In this document: piece after piece, positions 1 through 8,082 of the stretch | Layout: each line of letters begins with the position of its first letter | Position numbering within the stretch: position 1 is the first letter of the stretch | Origin: Caldimicrobium thiodismutans | Lineage (GTDB): Bacteria; Desulfobacterota; Thermodesulfobacteria; Thermodesulfobacteriales; Thermodesulfobacteriaceae | NCBI GenBank assembly: GCA_002877875.1 | Contig: PNIE01000024.1 | Location: 1 to 23,971, forward strand | Length of the DNA stretch: 23,971 nucleotides | Reading direction: 5' to 3' | Notes under the pieces: model-generated | The model's input: only the letters and a program-made list of their open reading frames with translations | What the model was told of the DNA's origin: nothing | The model's database searches: none | Translations under genes and position numbers: made by a program

Positions 1-1
1 A

Positions 2-823
2 ATAGGTCAGATAACTAAGGCTATGAATATGGTGGCCTCAGCTAAGCTGAGGTCCCTTCAAGGGCGGCTTGAGGGCTTTAGACCATATAGAGAAAAATTT
101 GATGAAGTTTTAGAACAACTTTTAAGTGCACCAGGTTTAAATAAAGGAAGGATTCCCTATCTTCAACAAAGGGATCCGGTAAAAAAAGTTGGTCTTATTT
201 TAATCACTGCGGATAGAGGGCTTTGTGGTGCTTTTAATAGCAATCTTATTAGGGAGGCAGAGAAGTTAATAGGCCTCTTTAAGAGAGAGGGTAAAGAAGT
301 TGAAATGATTCTTGTTGGAAGAAGAGGTATTTCCTATTTTCGCAGAAGGGTTTCAGTGAGAGAAGTTTTTGGTGATGTTATGGCAAGAGTTCTTATGCAG
401 GATGCAAGAAAAATTGCTCGGTCAGCTATAAATGCTTTTCTTCAGGGAGAATGGGATGAGGTATACTTAATTTATGGGTATTTTATAAATATTGTTAGGC
501 AAATTCCCAAGGTTGAAAAATTTTTGCCCCTTTCTTTTGAATTGGGTGAAAAGAAGGTTTCAGGTTCTTTTATTTATGAGCCTGAAGAGGAAGAACTACT
601 TCCCCAGATACTACCTTTATATCTCAATACAAAGGTTTTTTCAGCTATGTTAGAGACTGCGGTGAGTGAACAGGCAGCGAGGATGACAGCTATGGATAAT
701 GCTAATAGAGCTTGTTCGGATATGGTTAAACAGTTAACTCTTTATTACAACAAAGTAAGACAGGCCAGCATCACCAAGGAACTTATGGATATTGTTGGTG
801 GTGCTGAGGCCATCAAAGGATAA
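2..823 (+). CDS. atpG: F1 ATP synthase gamma subunit, 5'-truncated by window edge
   Basis: Central rotor shaft of F1F0 ATP synthase, which couples ion flow through F0 to catalysis on the beta subunits. The frame is open from base 2 and reads IGQITKAMNMVASAKLR, the conserved stretch near the N-terminus of gamma subunits, so the true start lies about 20-25 codons upstream of the window; the internal ATG at base 23 is not the start. The C-terminus is intact and typical: the ARMTAMDNA region, then a helix ending ITKELMDIVGGAEAIKG, which sits inside the alpha3beta3 ring. atpD follows 22 nt later and atpC after that, the usual F1 gene order, so atpA should lie just upstream. Family assignment is secure; only the missing start limits confidence. 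Confidence 0.96.
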   Translation: MGQITKAMNMVASAKLRSLQGRLEGFRPYREKFDEVLEQLLSAPGLNKGRIPYLQQRDPVKKVGLILITADRGLCGAFNSNLIREAEKLIGLFKREGKEVEMILVGRRGISYFRRRVSVREVFGDVMARVLMQDARKIARSAINAFLQGEWDEVYLIYGYFINIVRQIPKVEKFLPLSFELGEKKVSGSFIYEPEEEELLPQILPLYLNTKVFSAMLETAVSEQAARMTAMDNANRACSDMVKQLTLYYNKVRQASITKELMDIVGGAEAIKG

Positions 824-845
824 AAGGGAAAGGAGGGAGAGTTCT

Positions 846-2267
846 ATGGCTGAAGAAAAGGTTTTTGGAAGAATAGTTCAGATTATGGGAACGGTGGTTG
901 ACGTGGAGTTTCCGCCAGGAAAGGTTCCTAAGGTTCTTGATGCTTTAAGAGTTACTAATCCTATGATTGACAATAGAGAGTGGAATTTAGTTTTAGAGGT
1001 GGCTCAGCAATTAGGAGATAACATCGTAAGATGCGTGGCTATGGATTATACTGATGGCTTACGAAGGGGCCAAGAGGTTCTTTGGACTGGTGGTCCACTT
1101 CTGGTACCTGTAGGAAAGGGAACTCTTGGAAGGATAATCAATGCGGTGGGTGATCCTGTTGATGAAGTTGGGCCTATTCAGACAAATAAGTATTATCCTA
1201 TTTTCAGGCCAGCTCCTCCTCTTACAGAGCTTGATGTCCAAATTAAGGTGTTAGAGACAGGAATTAAAGTTTTTGATTTGTTAATTCCTTTCCCTCGTGG
1301 TGGAAAAATGGGAACTTTTGGAGGTGCAGGAGTTGGGAAAACGGTGGTTATGATGGAAATGATTCACAATATTGCTATGGAGCATGGTGGAATTTCCGTT
1401 TTCTGCGGGGCAGGTGAGAGAACTCGTGAAGGGAATGAGCTTTACTTAGAAATGAAAAAATCTGGGGTTATTGATAAAGCAGCCCTTGTCTATGGTCAGA
1501 TGAATGAAACTCCTGGACATAGAGCAAGAGTTGCTCATACCGCTGTTGCTCTTGCTGAATATTTTAGAGACGAAGAAGGACAGGATGTGCTTCTTTTCAT
1601 AGATAACATTTATAGATTTACCCAGGCAAACCAAGAAGTTTCTGCTCTTCTTGGAAGAATGCCCTCAGCTGTTGGATATCAGCCAACCCTTGCCACTGAC
1701 ATTGGAGCTCTCCAGGAGAGAATCTGTTCTACAACTAAGGGGTCTATCACCTCGGTTCAGTGCGTATATGTGCCTGCCGATGACTTAACAGACCCGGCAC
1801 CAGCCACTACTTTTGCCCATCTTGATGGAACAGTGGTTCTCTCTCGTCAGATTGCTGAGCTTGGTATTTATCCTGCAGTTGATCCCCTTGATTCTCAATC
1901 TCGTATTCTTGATCCTAATATAGTGGGGTGGGAACATTATACTGTTGCCCGTCAAGTTCAGCAGGTGCTTCAGAGATATAAGGATCTCCAGGATATTATT
2001 GCTATTCTTGGAGTTGAAGAGCTTTCTGAAGAAGATAAGATCATTGTTGCTCGCGCAAGAAAGATTCAGAGATTTCTCTCCCAGCCATTCCATGTGGCAG
2101 AGCAATTTACTGGGCTTGCTGGAAGATATGTTAAACTAGAAGACACTATAAGAGGTTTCAAAGAAATTCTGGAAGGTAAACATGATGATCTTCCTGAACA
2201 AGCTTTCTACATGGTAGGAACTATTGAAGAGGCTGTGGAGAAGGCTAAGAAGCTCCTTGAAGGCTAA
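846..2267 (+). CDS. atpD: F1 ATP synthase beta subunit
   Basis: Catalytic subunit of F1, making ATP from ADP and phosphate. The chosen start (MAEEKVFGRIVQ) has a strong AGGAGGGAG ribosome site at 831-839 and gives 473 aa, the usual family length; an in-frame ATG at 792 would add 18 unrelated residues overlapping atpG. Visible motifs are the P-loop GGAGVGKT (about residues 159-166), the catalytic-Glu segment GERTREGNELY, the Walker B segment LLFIDNIYRFTQ, the adenine-pocket region VYVPADDLTDPAPATTFAHLDG, and EELSEED, the equivalent of the DELSEED lever that touches gamma. Small departures from the usual sequence are IYRFTQANQE instead of IFRFTQAGSE and MGTFGG instead of IGLFGG before the P-loop. 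The standard gamma and epsilon neighbours argue against an alternative N-type ATPase. Confidence 0.98.
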   Translation: MAEEKVFGRIVQIMGTVVDVEFPPGKVPKVLDALRVTNPMIDNREWNLVLEVAQQLGDNIVRCVAMDYTDGLRRGQEVLWTGGPLLVPVGKGTLGRIINAVGDPVDEVGPIQTNKYYPIFRPAPPLTELDVQIKVLETGIKVFDLLIPFPRGGKMGTFGGAGVGKTVVMMEMIHNIAMEHGGISVFCGAGERTREGNELYLEMKKSGVIDKAALVYGQMNETPGHRARVAHTAVALAEYFRDEEGQDVLLFIDNIYRFTQANQEVSALLGRMPSAVGYQPTLATDIGALQERICSTTKGSITSVQCVYVPADDLTDPAPATTFAHLDGTVVLSRQIAELGIYPAVDPLDSQSRILDPNIVGWEHYTVARQVQQVLQRYKDLQDIIAILGVEELSEEDKIIVARARKIQRFLSQPFHVAEQFTGLAGRYVKLEDTIRGFKEILEGKHDDLPEQAFYMVGTIEEAVEKAKKLLEG

Positions 2268-2278
2268 GGAGGAAAATT

Positions 2279-2707
2279 ATGGCAAGGATTTTTCTTGAGG
2301 TTATTACTCCCGAAAGAGTGGTAGTGAGTGAAGAGGTAGATATAGTTACTGCTCCGGGAGTGGAAGGAGAATTTGGAGTGCTTGCCAATCATGCTCCTAT
2401 GGTTGCAGCTGTTAAAATTGGACCTCTAAGATATAGGGTAGGGGAGCGTGAGGAATGGTTAGCTATAAGTGGAGGTTTTTGTAAAGTATTTGGGAATAAA
2501 ATAACCTTTCTGGTTGAGGCAGCAGAAAGAGCCCATGAAGTAGATGTGGAGAGAGCTTTAAGAGCTAAAGAAAGAGCAGAAAAGAGACTTCAAGAATATC
2601 AAGTAAAGGCTGAACAAATAGATTATGCAAGAGCACGGGCTGCTCTTCAGAGGGCTTTAACAAGACTTCTTGTGGCAGAAAAAGGAAGAGCTGGTCACCC
2701 AAGATAA
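2279..2707 (+). CDS. atpC: F1 ATP synthase epsilon subunit
   Basis: Stalk subunit that binds gamma and the c-ring and, in many bacteria, restrains ATP hydrolysis. At 142 aa it is normal length. The N-terminal beta-sandwich is clear (FLEVITPERVVVSEEVDIV, then GVEGEFGVLANHAPMVAAVK), and a C-terminal charged helical hairpin runs from about residue 85 to the end. The start has an AAGGAGG ribosome site 11 nt after the atpD stop. It is the last gene of the ATP synthase operon, followed by an intrinsic terminator at 2745. Confidence 0.96.
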   Translation: MARIFLEVITPERVVVSEEVDIVTAPGVEGEFGVLANHAPMVAAVKIGPLRYRVGEREEWLAISGGFCKVFGNKITFLVEAAERAHEVDVERALRAKERAEKRLQEYQVKAEQIDYARARAALQRALTRLLVAEKGRAGHPR

Positions 2708-2744
2708 AGAGCTTTCAATAAATTCCTTAATTTTCCTTTTTGTG

Positions 2745-2774
2745 GGCCGACTTTATAGTCGGCCTTTCTTTTTT
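2745..2774 (+). terminator. Intrinsic terminator of the ATP synthase operon
   Basis: A perfect 8-bp stem, GGCCGACT at 2745-2752 and AGTCGGCC at 2757-2764, with a TTAT loop is followed by a T-rich tract at 2765-2774 (TTTCTTTTTT). This is a textbook Rho-independent terminator on the plus strand. It lies 37 nt after the atpC stop and ends only 2 nt before the next start codon at 2777. I see nothing else in 2708-2744. Confidence 0.92.
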
Positions 2775-2776
2775 AC

Positions 2777-3328
2777 ATGGATAAAAAGGAGCTAAGAAAA
2801 AAGTTTAAAGACTTAAGAGAGTCCCTTTCAGAAAAGGAATGGTTTGAGTATTCTAAGAGCATCTGTCAAAAACTCATTGACTCTTCTTTTTTTAAAAATT
2901 CTCAAAGAATTGCTTTTTATTATCCAGTAAATAAAGAGGTGAATCTTACTATCGCCATAGAGGAAGCCCTAAAGCAAGGAAAGGAAATCTTTTTACCCAA
3001 AACTCATCTAAAGGAGAAAAGACTTAGTTTTCATAAAGTAACGGATTTGGCAAGACTATCTCCTGGAGTTTTTGGAATTTTTGAGCCTCCTTCTATTGAT
3101 TCTCCTATTGAAGCTTGTGAGCTTGACCTTATTCTTGTTCCAGGCTTAGCTTTTGATCTCAAAAAATATAGGCTTGGATATGGGGGAGGTTTTTATGACA
3201 GATTTCTCAAAGAGACGAAGGCTTTAAAAATAGGTATTGCCTTTTCTTTTCAGATAATTGAAAAGCTTCCCCAGGATCCTTGGGACGAGAAAATGGATTA
3301 CATCCTCACAGAAGAGGGTTTTTTCTGA
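2777..3328 (+). CDS. ygfA: 5-formyltetrahydrofolate cyclo-ligase (5-FCL family)
   Basis: ATP-dependent cytoplasmic enzyme converting 5-formyl-THF to 5,10-methenyl-THF, returning this folate to the active C1 pool. At 183 aa it is normal length. It begins MDKKELRKKFKDLRESLS, matching the usual basic N-terminal helix, then has the YYPVNKEVNL segment. The family signature is near residues 114-146: LDLILVPGLAFDLKKYRLGYGGGFYDRFL in two parts, LDLILVPGLAFD and RLGYGGGFYDRFL. In many relatives the residues before RLGYGGG are D-x-x-G; here they are DLKKY. The start codon lies 2 nt after a terminator T-tract with no visible upstream ribosome site, so expression may be leaderless or by readthrough. yggS follows after 3 nt. 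Family certain, exact start fairly sure. Confidence 0.93.
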   Translation: MDKKELRKKFKDLRESLSEKEWFEYSKSICQKLIDSSFFKNSQRIAFYYPVNKEVNLTIAIEEALKQGKEIFLPKTHLKEKRLSFHKVTDLARLSPGVFGIFEPPSIDSPIEACELDLILVPGLAFDLKKYRLGYGGGFYDRFLKETKALKIGIAFSFQIIEKLPQDPWDEKMDYILTEEGFF

Positions 3329-3331
3329 AAA

Positions 3332-4039
3332 ATGGAGGAGTTAGAGTTTCTAAGAAGGCAACTTAAAGAAAATTTAGAAAGGGTTCAAGAAAGGATTGAA
3401 AAGGCTCTCTTTAGGGCTGGAAGAAAGAGTGGTTCTGTTAGGCTTCTTGGCGCCTCCAAAAAACAATCTCCTGAAAAAATAAGAATTCTCTATGAGCTCG
3501 GAGTAAGACTTTTTGGTGAAAACTATGTTCAGGAAGGAGAGAAAAAAATTGAAGTCTTAAAGGATCTTTTCATAGAATGGCACTTCATTGGAAGGCTTCA
3601 GACTAATAAAGTAAAAAAGGCTTTAAAGATATTTCAAGTGATTGAGACCCTTGACAGAATTGAGCTTGCCGAGGAAATAGAGAAAAGGGCAAAGGCCCTA
3701 AATCTCAAAATACCCGTCTTCATTGAGATAAATATTGGAAAAGAGAAAAGTAAAGCAGGAATTTTACCAGAGGAACTAAAGAGCTTTTCAGAAAAAATAG
3801 CCTCCTATTCTCATCTAGTAGTAAAAGGTCTTATGTGTTTGCCTCCTTTTGAAAAGGATCCCGAAAGAGTAAGACCCTATTTTGCTAAAATGAGAGCTCT
3901 TTTTGAAGAGGTAAAACCTCTTTTTGGGGAGTATTTTACTGAACTCTCTATGGGAACCAGTGAGGATTTTGAGGTTGCTATAGAAGAGGGAGCAACTATT
4001 GTAAGATTAGGAACTCTCCTTTTTGGTAAAAGAGAGTGA
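3332..4039 (+). CDS. yggS: YggS-type pyridoxal phosphate homeostasis protein
   Basis: Single-domain PLP-binding TIM-barrel protein (PLPBP/YggS family) that helps balance free PLP and amino-acid pools; no catalytic reaction is established for the family. At 235 aa it is typical. The PLP lysine is expected at K43 in LLGASKKQS (usually AVSKT/K). Further signatures are the GENYVQE segment, WHFIGRLQTNKVK, VFIEINIGKEKSKAG, GLMCLPP, and the C-terminal phosphate-binding stretch LSMGTSEDFEVAIEEGATIVRLGTLLFG in two parts, LSMGTSEDFEVAIEEGAT and VRLGTLLFG. GAAGAGGG at 3311-3318 inside the preceding gene could be its ribosome site. The stop overlaps the comEC start (GTGA at 4036), implying translational coupling. 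Confidence 0.95.
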   Translation: MEELEFLRRQLKENLERVQERIEKALFRAGRKSGSVRLLGASKKQSPEKIRILYELGVRLFGENYVQEGEKKIEVLKDLFIEWHFIGRLQTNKVKKALKIFQVIETLDRIELAEEIEKRAKALNLKIPVFIEINIGKEKSKAGILPEELKSFSEKIASYSHLVVKGLMCLPPFEKDPERVRPYFAKMRALFEEVKPLFGEYFTELSMGTSEDFEVAIEEGATIVRLGTLLFGKRE

Positions 4040-6105
4040 AAAATCCTCCCCTTTTTATCTTTACCATCTCTCTGTTTCTTGGGTTATTTACCGCTTATTA
4101 TGACCTTCCCCTTTGGTTTAGTCTCCTTTTTCTTCCTTTAGTTTTTTTATTTTTTTCTCAAAAAGAAAGTTTTAGAATCTTCCTTTTATATTTAGTGTTT
4201 TATCTGCTTGGAACCTTATATTTTAATCAACTTGATGGCTTAAAGGATTCAATTAAAGAAAGATATGTAGTGAAGATTGAAAAGGTTGAGCCCTCTTATA
4301 ATGGAACGAGGATTTTGGCAAGGCTTGATGGATCAGATCTAATTGAGTTTACTTCCCAAAATTATTCCTTTAAGCCGGGGCAACTTTGTGAGGTCTCTTT
4401 AATAGAGAAAAGATGGTATAAGAGAGCTAATCCCTTTACACCTGAGGAAAAAGAATTACTTAGAATTAAAGAGATAAAAGGATTGTTTAATTTAAATGAG
4501 AAGGAGAGAATCTATTGTCTTGAGGGGGAAGGCTATCTCTTTGAAACTTTGAGATTTAGGCTTTTTCAATTCTCAGAAAAACTCTCCCCTCTTGCCAAGG
4601 GCCTTTTTCAAGCCTTAGTTTTAGGGGTTGAAGCCCAACTTCCCCAGGAATATTTGGAAACCTTAAAAAATCAAGGACTCTATCATCAATTAGCCATTTC
4701 TGGTTTTAATTTAGCGGTACTTTTTGGACTACTTTACAAGGTTTTCCGATTTTTTTTAGGTTATACCCCTTTTTTAAAATCAGAAATTCCTATCCAGATC
4801 GGGGCTTATTTATTGGCTCTACCCGGAGCCTTGATTATTTTGGTTTTTTCAGGCTTTCAACCTCCTGCCCTAAGAGCCTTTTTCTTTCTGGTAGTTTATA
4901 TTCTAAGCAAAATTTTGTTCCGGCATACCCCCTTATTATTTCTTCTCTTTTTAACAGGAGACTTACTCTTAATAGCTAATCCTAATCTTATTGGAAATCT
5001 CTCCTTTCAGCTCTCTTTTTTGGCAACCCTTGCTCTTATAATAGGTGATATGATTTATAGAGAAAAGATTTCACCTTCCCTTAAAACACCCTTTTTGAAT
5101 AAACCTTTATCAGCTCTCTTCATTTCTCTTTTAGTAAGCCTTTTTACTTTTCCTCTAATCATAAAGATTTCTGGAAAAATCCCTTTAGTCACTCCTCTCA
5201 ATAATCTGATAGCCACTCCTTTTTGGAGTCTCCTTTTTATTCCAATTTCTATTTTTTCTGCTCTTTTATCTTTTGTTTCAGAACCTCTGGCTATTTTTAT
5301 TATGGAGAAAATAGCTAAGGTTTTCAATTTTTATATAAAAAACCCTCTGTTTTCCTGCCTTTTTAGACCACCCTTTTCTGTAAACCTTTTTATTATCTGG
5401 TATCTCTTTCTGTTTATCTCTGGAATTCTTTTATGGAAGATAGAAATCAAAAGGTTATATAAATTGGTGACCTTTGGCATAATAGCCTTTTTAAGTTATA
5501 GCCTATTGAAAAGTTTTTATGCAAGGACCTCCTTTATTTTTTGGCCTAAACTTTATACTCTTCAGGCTTTTCTTATTAAAGATTATGAAAAATTTTATTT
5601 AATAACTGATGAGGAGGAAAGGAGCGCTCTTGAGAGAAACATTCTGTTAATACCTCTTTTAAAGAAGATGGGGGTAAATGAGCTTGAGGGTGTTTTATTT
5701 CTTAAGGAGACTCCTTTAAAGGATTATTTGAGTCACTTCTCCATTAAAGAAATCTATCAAAAAAATGAGCCCTTAGAGGAGAAAAAAAGAATTTTTAAAC
5801 CCCAAGTTGAATTTATATTCTTAGATGATAACACCTATCTTATAGAGTTTAGAGGGTTAACTTTGTTACTCTCATCAAGTAGAAATAAATTTTTACCAAA
5901 GGCTGAGTTTTCCTTAAAGTTCTTGGAAAAATCTTTAAAAAGAGATTCTGCTTATTTATTTTTTCCTAAAGAGAATTATATTTTGGTAATAAACGAAAGG
6001 AAAAGAAGAAGAGATATTTTAAATCTTCTTTTCTTTCCCTTTGTACCTTATTATATAGAAAGGGGCGATTTTCAAAAGATTTATTATAATTATGAGTATA
6101 ACTGA
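4036..6105 (+). CDS. comEC: ComEC/Rec2-family DNA-uptake channel with degenerate C-terminal domain
   Basis: Polytopic inner-membrane protein of the ComEC/Rec2 family, which carries single-stranded DNA across the membrane during transformation. GTG start at 4036 overlaps the yggS stop in a GTGA junction; 689 aa. Two to three membrane segments lie near residues 5-60, a soluble OB-like region at about 70-165, and the Competence domain at about 180-490 with the family signature LYHQLAISGFN (residues 215-225; most relatives have HLLAISGLH) and the PPALRAFFF segment near 276-284. The last 190 residues sit where relatives carry a metallo-beta-lactamase nuclease domain. Topology is recognisable (LLIPLLKKMGVNELEGVLFL resembles the segment before the metal motif), but no HxHxDH motif, DVGQGD motif or other His cluster is present. 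Family secure; nuclease activity unlikely. Confidence 0.88.
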   Translation: MKNPPLFIFTISLFLGLFTAYYDLPLWFSLLFLPLVFLFFSQKESFRIFLLYLVFYLLGTLYFNQLDGLKDSIKERYVVKIEKVEPSYNGTRILARLDGSDLIEFTSQNYSFKPGQLCEVSLIEKRWYKRANPFTPEEKELLRIKEIKGLFNLNEKERIYCLEGEGYLFETLRFRLFQFSEKLSPLAKGLFQALVLGVEAQLPQEYLETLKNQGLYHQLAISGFNLAVLFGLLYKVFRFFLGYTPFLKSEIPIQIGAYLLALPGALIILVFSGFQPPALRAFFFLVVYILSKILFRHTPLLFLLFLTGDLLLIANPNLIGNLSFQLSFLATLALIIGDMIYREKISPSLKTPFLNKPLSALFISLLVSLFTFPLIIKISGKIPLVTPLNNLIATPFWSLLFIPISIFSALLSFVSEPLAIFIMEKIAKVFNFYIKNPLFSCLFRPPFSVNLFIIWYLFLFISGILLWKIEIKRLYKLVTFGIIAFLSYSLLKSFYARTSFIFWPKLYTLQAFLIKDYEKFYLITDEEERSALERNILLIPLLKKMGVNELEGVLFLKETPLKDYLSHFSIKEIYQKNEPLEEKKRIFKPQVEFIFLDDNTYLIEFRGLTLLLSSSRNKFLPKAEFSLKFLEKSLKRDSAYLFFPKENYILVINERKRRRDILNLLFFPFVPYYIERGDFQKIYYNYEYN

Positions 6106-6547
6106 AAATTTGTTAAAAGATTATGAAACTTTTGAGCATGGGGCAGATATAGGGATAAGGGGTTATGGGAAAACTCCTGAAGAGGCCCTATCCAACCTTC
6201 TTAAAGCCTTAGCTACTCTTCAAGTGGAAAATCCCCTTTTTCTACTAAAGGCACCAGAATTAAAGGATGCTATCTCTCTTTCTGCAGAATATATGGATGA
6301 ACTTTTAGTGGTTTTTGTAAACAAAGTCATAAGTTTAAACTCTCTAAATGGTGCTATATATTATCAGTTCAAAGGGAAACTTGAGAAAAGAGATGGGGTA
6401 TATCATCTTGTAGGAGAGATCTATGGTGTTCCTTTTGATTTTGAAAAATATGGTTTTGGAGTTGAGGTTAAAGGGGCCACTTTTACGCTGGCTAAATTTG
6501 AAAAGATGAACGAGCATTATGTGGCCCAATGTGTGGTTGATGTCTAA
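6092..6547 (+). CDS. Archease family protein
   Basis: Archease is a small activator that helps the RNA ligase RtcB through guanylylation turnover in tRNA splicing or RNA repair. At 151 aa the length fits. The N-terminal signature is FEHGADIGIRGYGKTPEEAL (residues 11-30; typical DHTADIGIRAYGKTLEEAF). The centre has YMDELLVVFVNKVISL, and the C-terminus is VEVKGATFTLAKFEK, then YVAQCVVDV ending with the conserved Asp. The usual KAVTYH is KGATFT here, so one conserved histidine is missing. It overlaps comEC by 14 nt, and its TAA shares a base with the next ATG (TAATG at 6545-6549). No rtcB lies in the window, so the partner must be elsewhere or the protein has another role. Confidence 0.85.
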   Translation: MSITENLLKDYETFEHGADIGIRGYGKTPEEALSNLLKALATLQVENPLFLLKAPELKDAISLSAEYMDELLVVFVNKVISLNSLNGAIYYQFKGKLEKRDGVYHLVGEIYGVPFDFEKYGFGVEVKGATFTLAKFEKMNEHYVAQCVVDV

Positions 6548-8082
6548 TGGAAGCTTTAAAGGTTCTTCCTATAAAACCTGAGCCTGCAATAACTGGTTTT
6601 GCTAATTTTGAAAGTGAACGAGTTCTTTCCGCCCTTCCTGAAGAGTTAAAAAGATTCTATGTAAAAATCGAATTACCTCTTCTAAAAAGGCTTCCTTATC
6701 TTTTAAGAGAGAGGGAGCTTTTATATGCCCTTTTAATTAAGGAAGAAAAAAATTTATGCTTAATTGATTTATTTCCAGATAAACCCCAAAGAGTTCTCGG
6801 ATGTGCTATAGATCTTGGAAGTACAACCATAGCCTTTTATATTTATGATTTTATTTCTCAACAGGTGGTAAAGGAATTTTCTATTGAGAATCCCCAAATA
6901 AGTATAGGCCAGGATATTCTTACAAGACTTCATTTTGCAAAAAAAGAGGAAAACCTTAAGTTTATTCAGGAGATAACTCTCTCAGCTATAAATGAGGTTT
7001 TAGAGAGGGAAGGAGGGGAGGAGATTTATTTTGTCTCCCTTTGTGGGAACACAGCTATGACTCATTTTCTTCTTGGCCTTCCTGTTAATTATCTGATAGT
7101 TGAGCCCTATGTAGCGGTGGTTAAGTGGATCCCTCTTCTTAAGGCTTGTGAGCTTGGTTTAAAGATTAACCCAAAGGGAAGGGTCTTTGTTTTTCCCCTT
7201 GCAGGGACTTATTTTGGAGGAGATCTGATAGCGGGTTTATATGAGGTTGAACTTAAAAATAAAGAGGGCTTTAGCTTCTATCTTGATGTGGGGACGAATG
7301 CCGAGGTAGTTCTTGGGGGGAGAGATTTTCTTTTGGCCTGTGCTGGAGCAGCTGGGCCTGCCTTGGAAGGAGGTATTTTTGAGTGTGGTATGCAGGCTAA
7401 AGCCGGGGCTATTGAGAAATTTATTTTCCATCCTGAAAAAAAGCGTTTTGAATATCAAACTATTGACGGAGTAAAACCTGTTGGCTTTTGTGGATCTGCA
7501 GTTATTCAACTGATAGCAGAACTTTTCTTAAGAGGTTTTCTTACCCCTGAGGGAAAGTTTGAAAGAAATAGGGCTAAAGATTTTCTCTTTGAGAAAGAGG
7601 AAGAGATAGCCTTTCTGCTTGTATCGGGAGAGGAAACCCAACATGGAGCTCCTATCTATATCAAAGAGAGTGAGATAAAAAGTTTTCTCCGTTCAAAGGG
7701 AGCTATGTATTCTATTCTTTCTCTACTCTGCGAAAAGGTGGGTATTAGCTTTAAGGAAGTTGAAAAATTCTATGTAGCTGGAACTTTTGGGAATCATATT
7801 GATATTAAATCTGCTGTAATTTTAGGAATGCTTCCTGAAGAGGCCCTTTTTCGTGCAAATCCTCTTGGGAATGCTGCCGGAAAAGGAGCTCTCAAGTTCT
7901 TAAGAAAAGCGGATTACGAAGAAGTAAAGAAAATAATCGATGAAATCACTTACATTGAATTAAATGTTGAGCCAAGGTTTATGGAACTTTTAACAGGGGC
8001 CTTAATCATTCCCCATGTCAATATGGATTTATTTCCTCAGGTAAGAAAACTTTTAGAGGAGCATATATGTTTCAAGCTGTAA
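6547..8082 (+). CDS. ASKHA-domain protein, RACo/DUF4445-like, without ferredoxin domain
   Basis: Resembles reductive activators of corrinoid enzymes (RACo/RamA-like, DUF4445), which use ATP binding in an ASKHA fold to drive reduction of cobalamin in methyltransferases. Motifs: phosphate-1 AIDLGSTTIAF (residues 87-97), IGQDILTRLHFA (120-131), phosphate-2 LDVGTNAEVVLGG (246-258), the family stretch LACAGAAGPALEGGIFECGM (263-282), and the adenosine region VAGTFGNHID with GNAAGKGA (410-448). RACo proteins usually begin with a [2Fe-2S] domain. Here 511 aa begin with about 85 residues of a linker-like region, and no clustered cysteines are present (Cys at 71, 86, 166, 201, 265, 280, 315, 393, 508). 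The start is fixed by the TAATG overlap with archease. Substrate unknown; family call firm, corrinoid role inferred. Confidence 0.85.
   Translation: MEALKVLPIKPEPAITGFANFESERVLSALPEELKRFYVKIELPLLKRLPYLLRERELLYALLIKEEKNLCLIDLFPDKPQRVLGCAIDLGSTTIAFYIYDFISQQVVKEFSIENPQISIGQDILTRLHFAKKEENLKFIQEITLSAINEVLEREGGEEIYFVSLCGNTAMTHFLLGLPVNYLIVEPYVAVVKWIPLLKACELGLKINPKGRVFVFPLAGTYFGGDLIAGLYEVELKNKEGFSFYLDVGTNAEVVLGGRDFLLACAGAAGPALEGGIFECGMQAKAGAIEKFIFHPEKKRFEYQTIDGVKPVGFCGSAVIQLIAELFLRGFLTPEGKFERNRAKDFLFEKEEEIAFLLVSGEETQHGAPIYIKESEIKSFLRSKGAMYSILSLLCEKVGISFKEVEKFYVAGTFGNHIDIKSAVILGMLPEEALFRANPLGNAAGKGALKFLRKADYEEVKKIIDEITYIELNVEPRFMELLTGALIIPHVNMDLFPQVRKLLEEHICFKL

Noticed and set aside
792..845. 18-codon N-terminal extension of atpD
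   Set aside because: The extension overlaps atpG, has no family similarity, and a strong ribosome site precedes the later ATG at 846.
1785..2105. 106-aa open frame antisense to atpD
   Set aside because: No family motifs, Ser/Leu/Asn-rich shadow composition, fully inside a conserved gene.
846..2267. Alternative N-type (Na+-translocating) ATPase beta subunit
   Set aside because: Standard gamma and epsilon neighbours and a typical beta C-terminus fit an ordinary F-type operon despite a few unusual residues.
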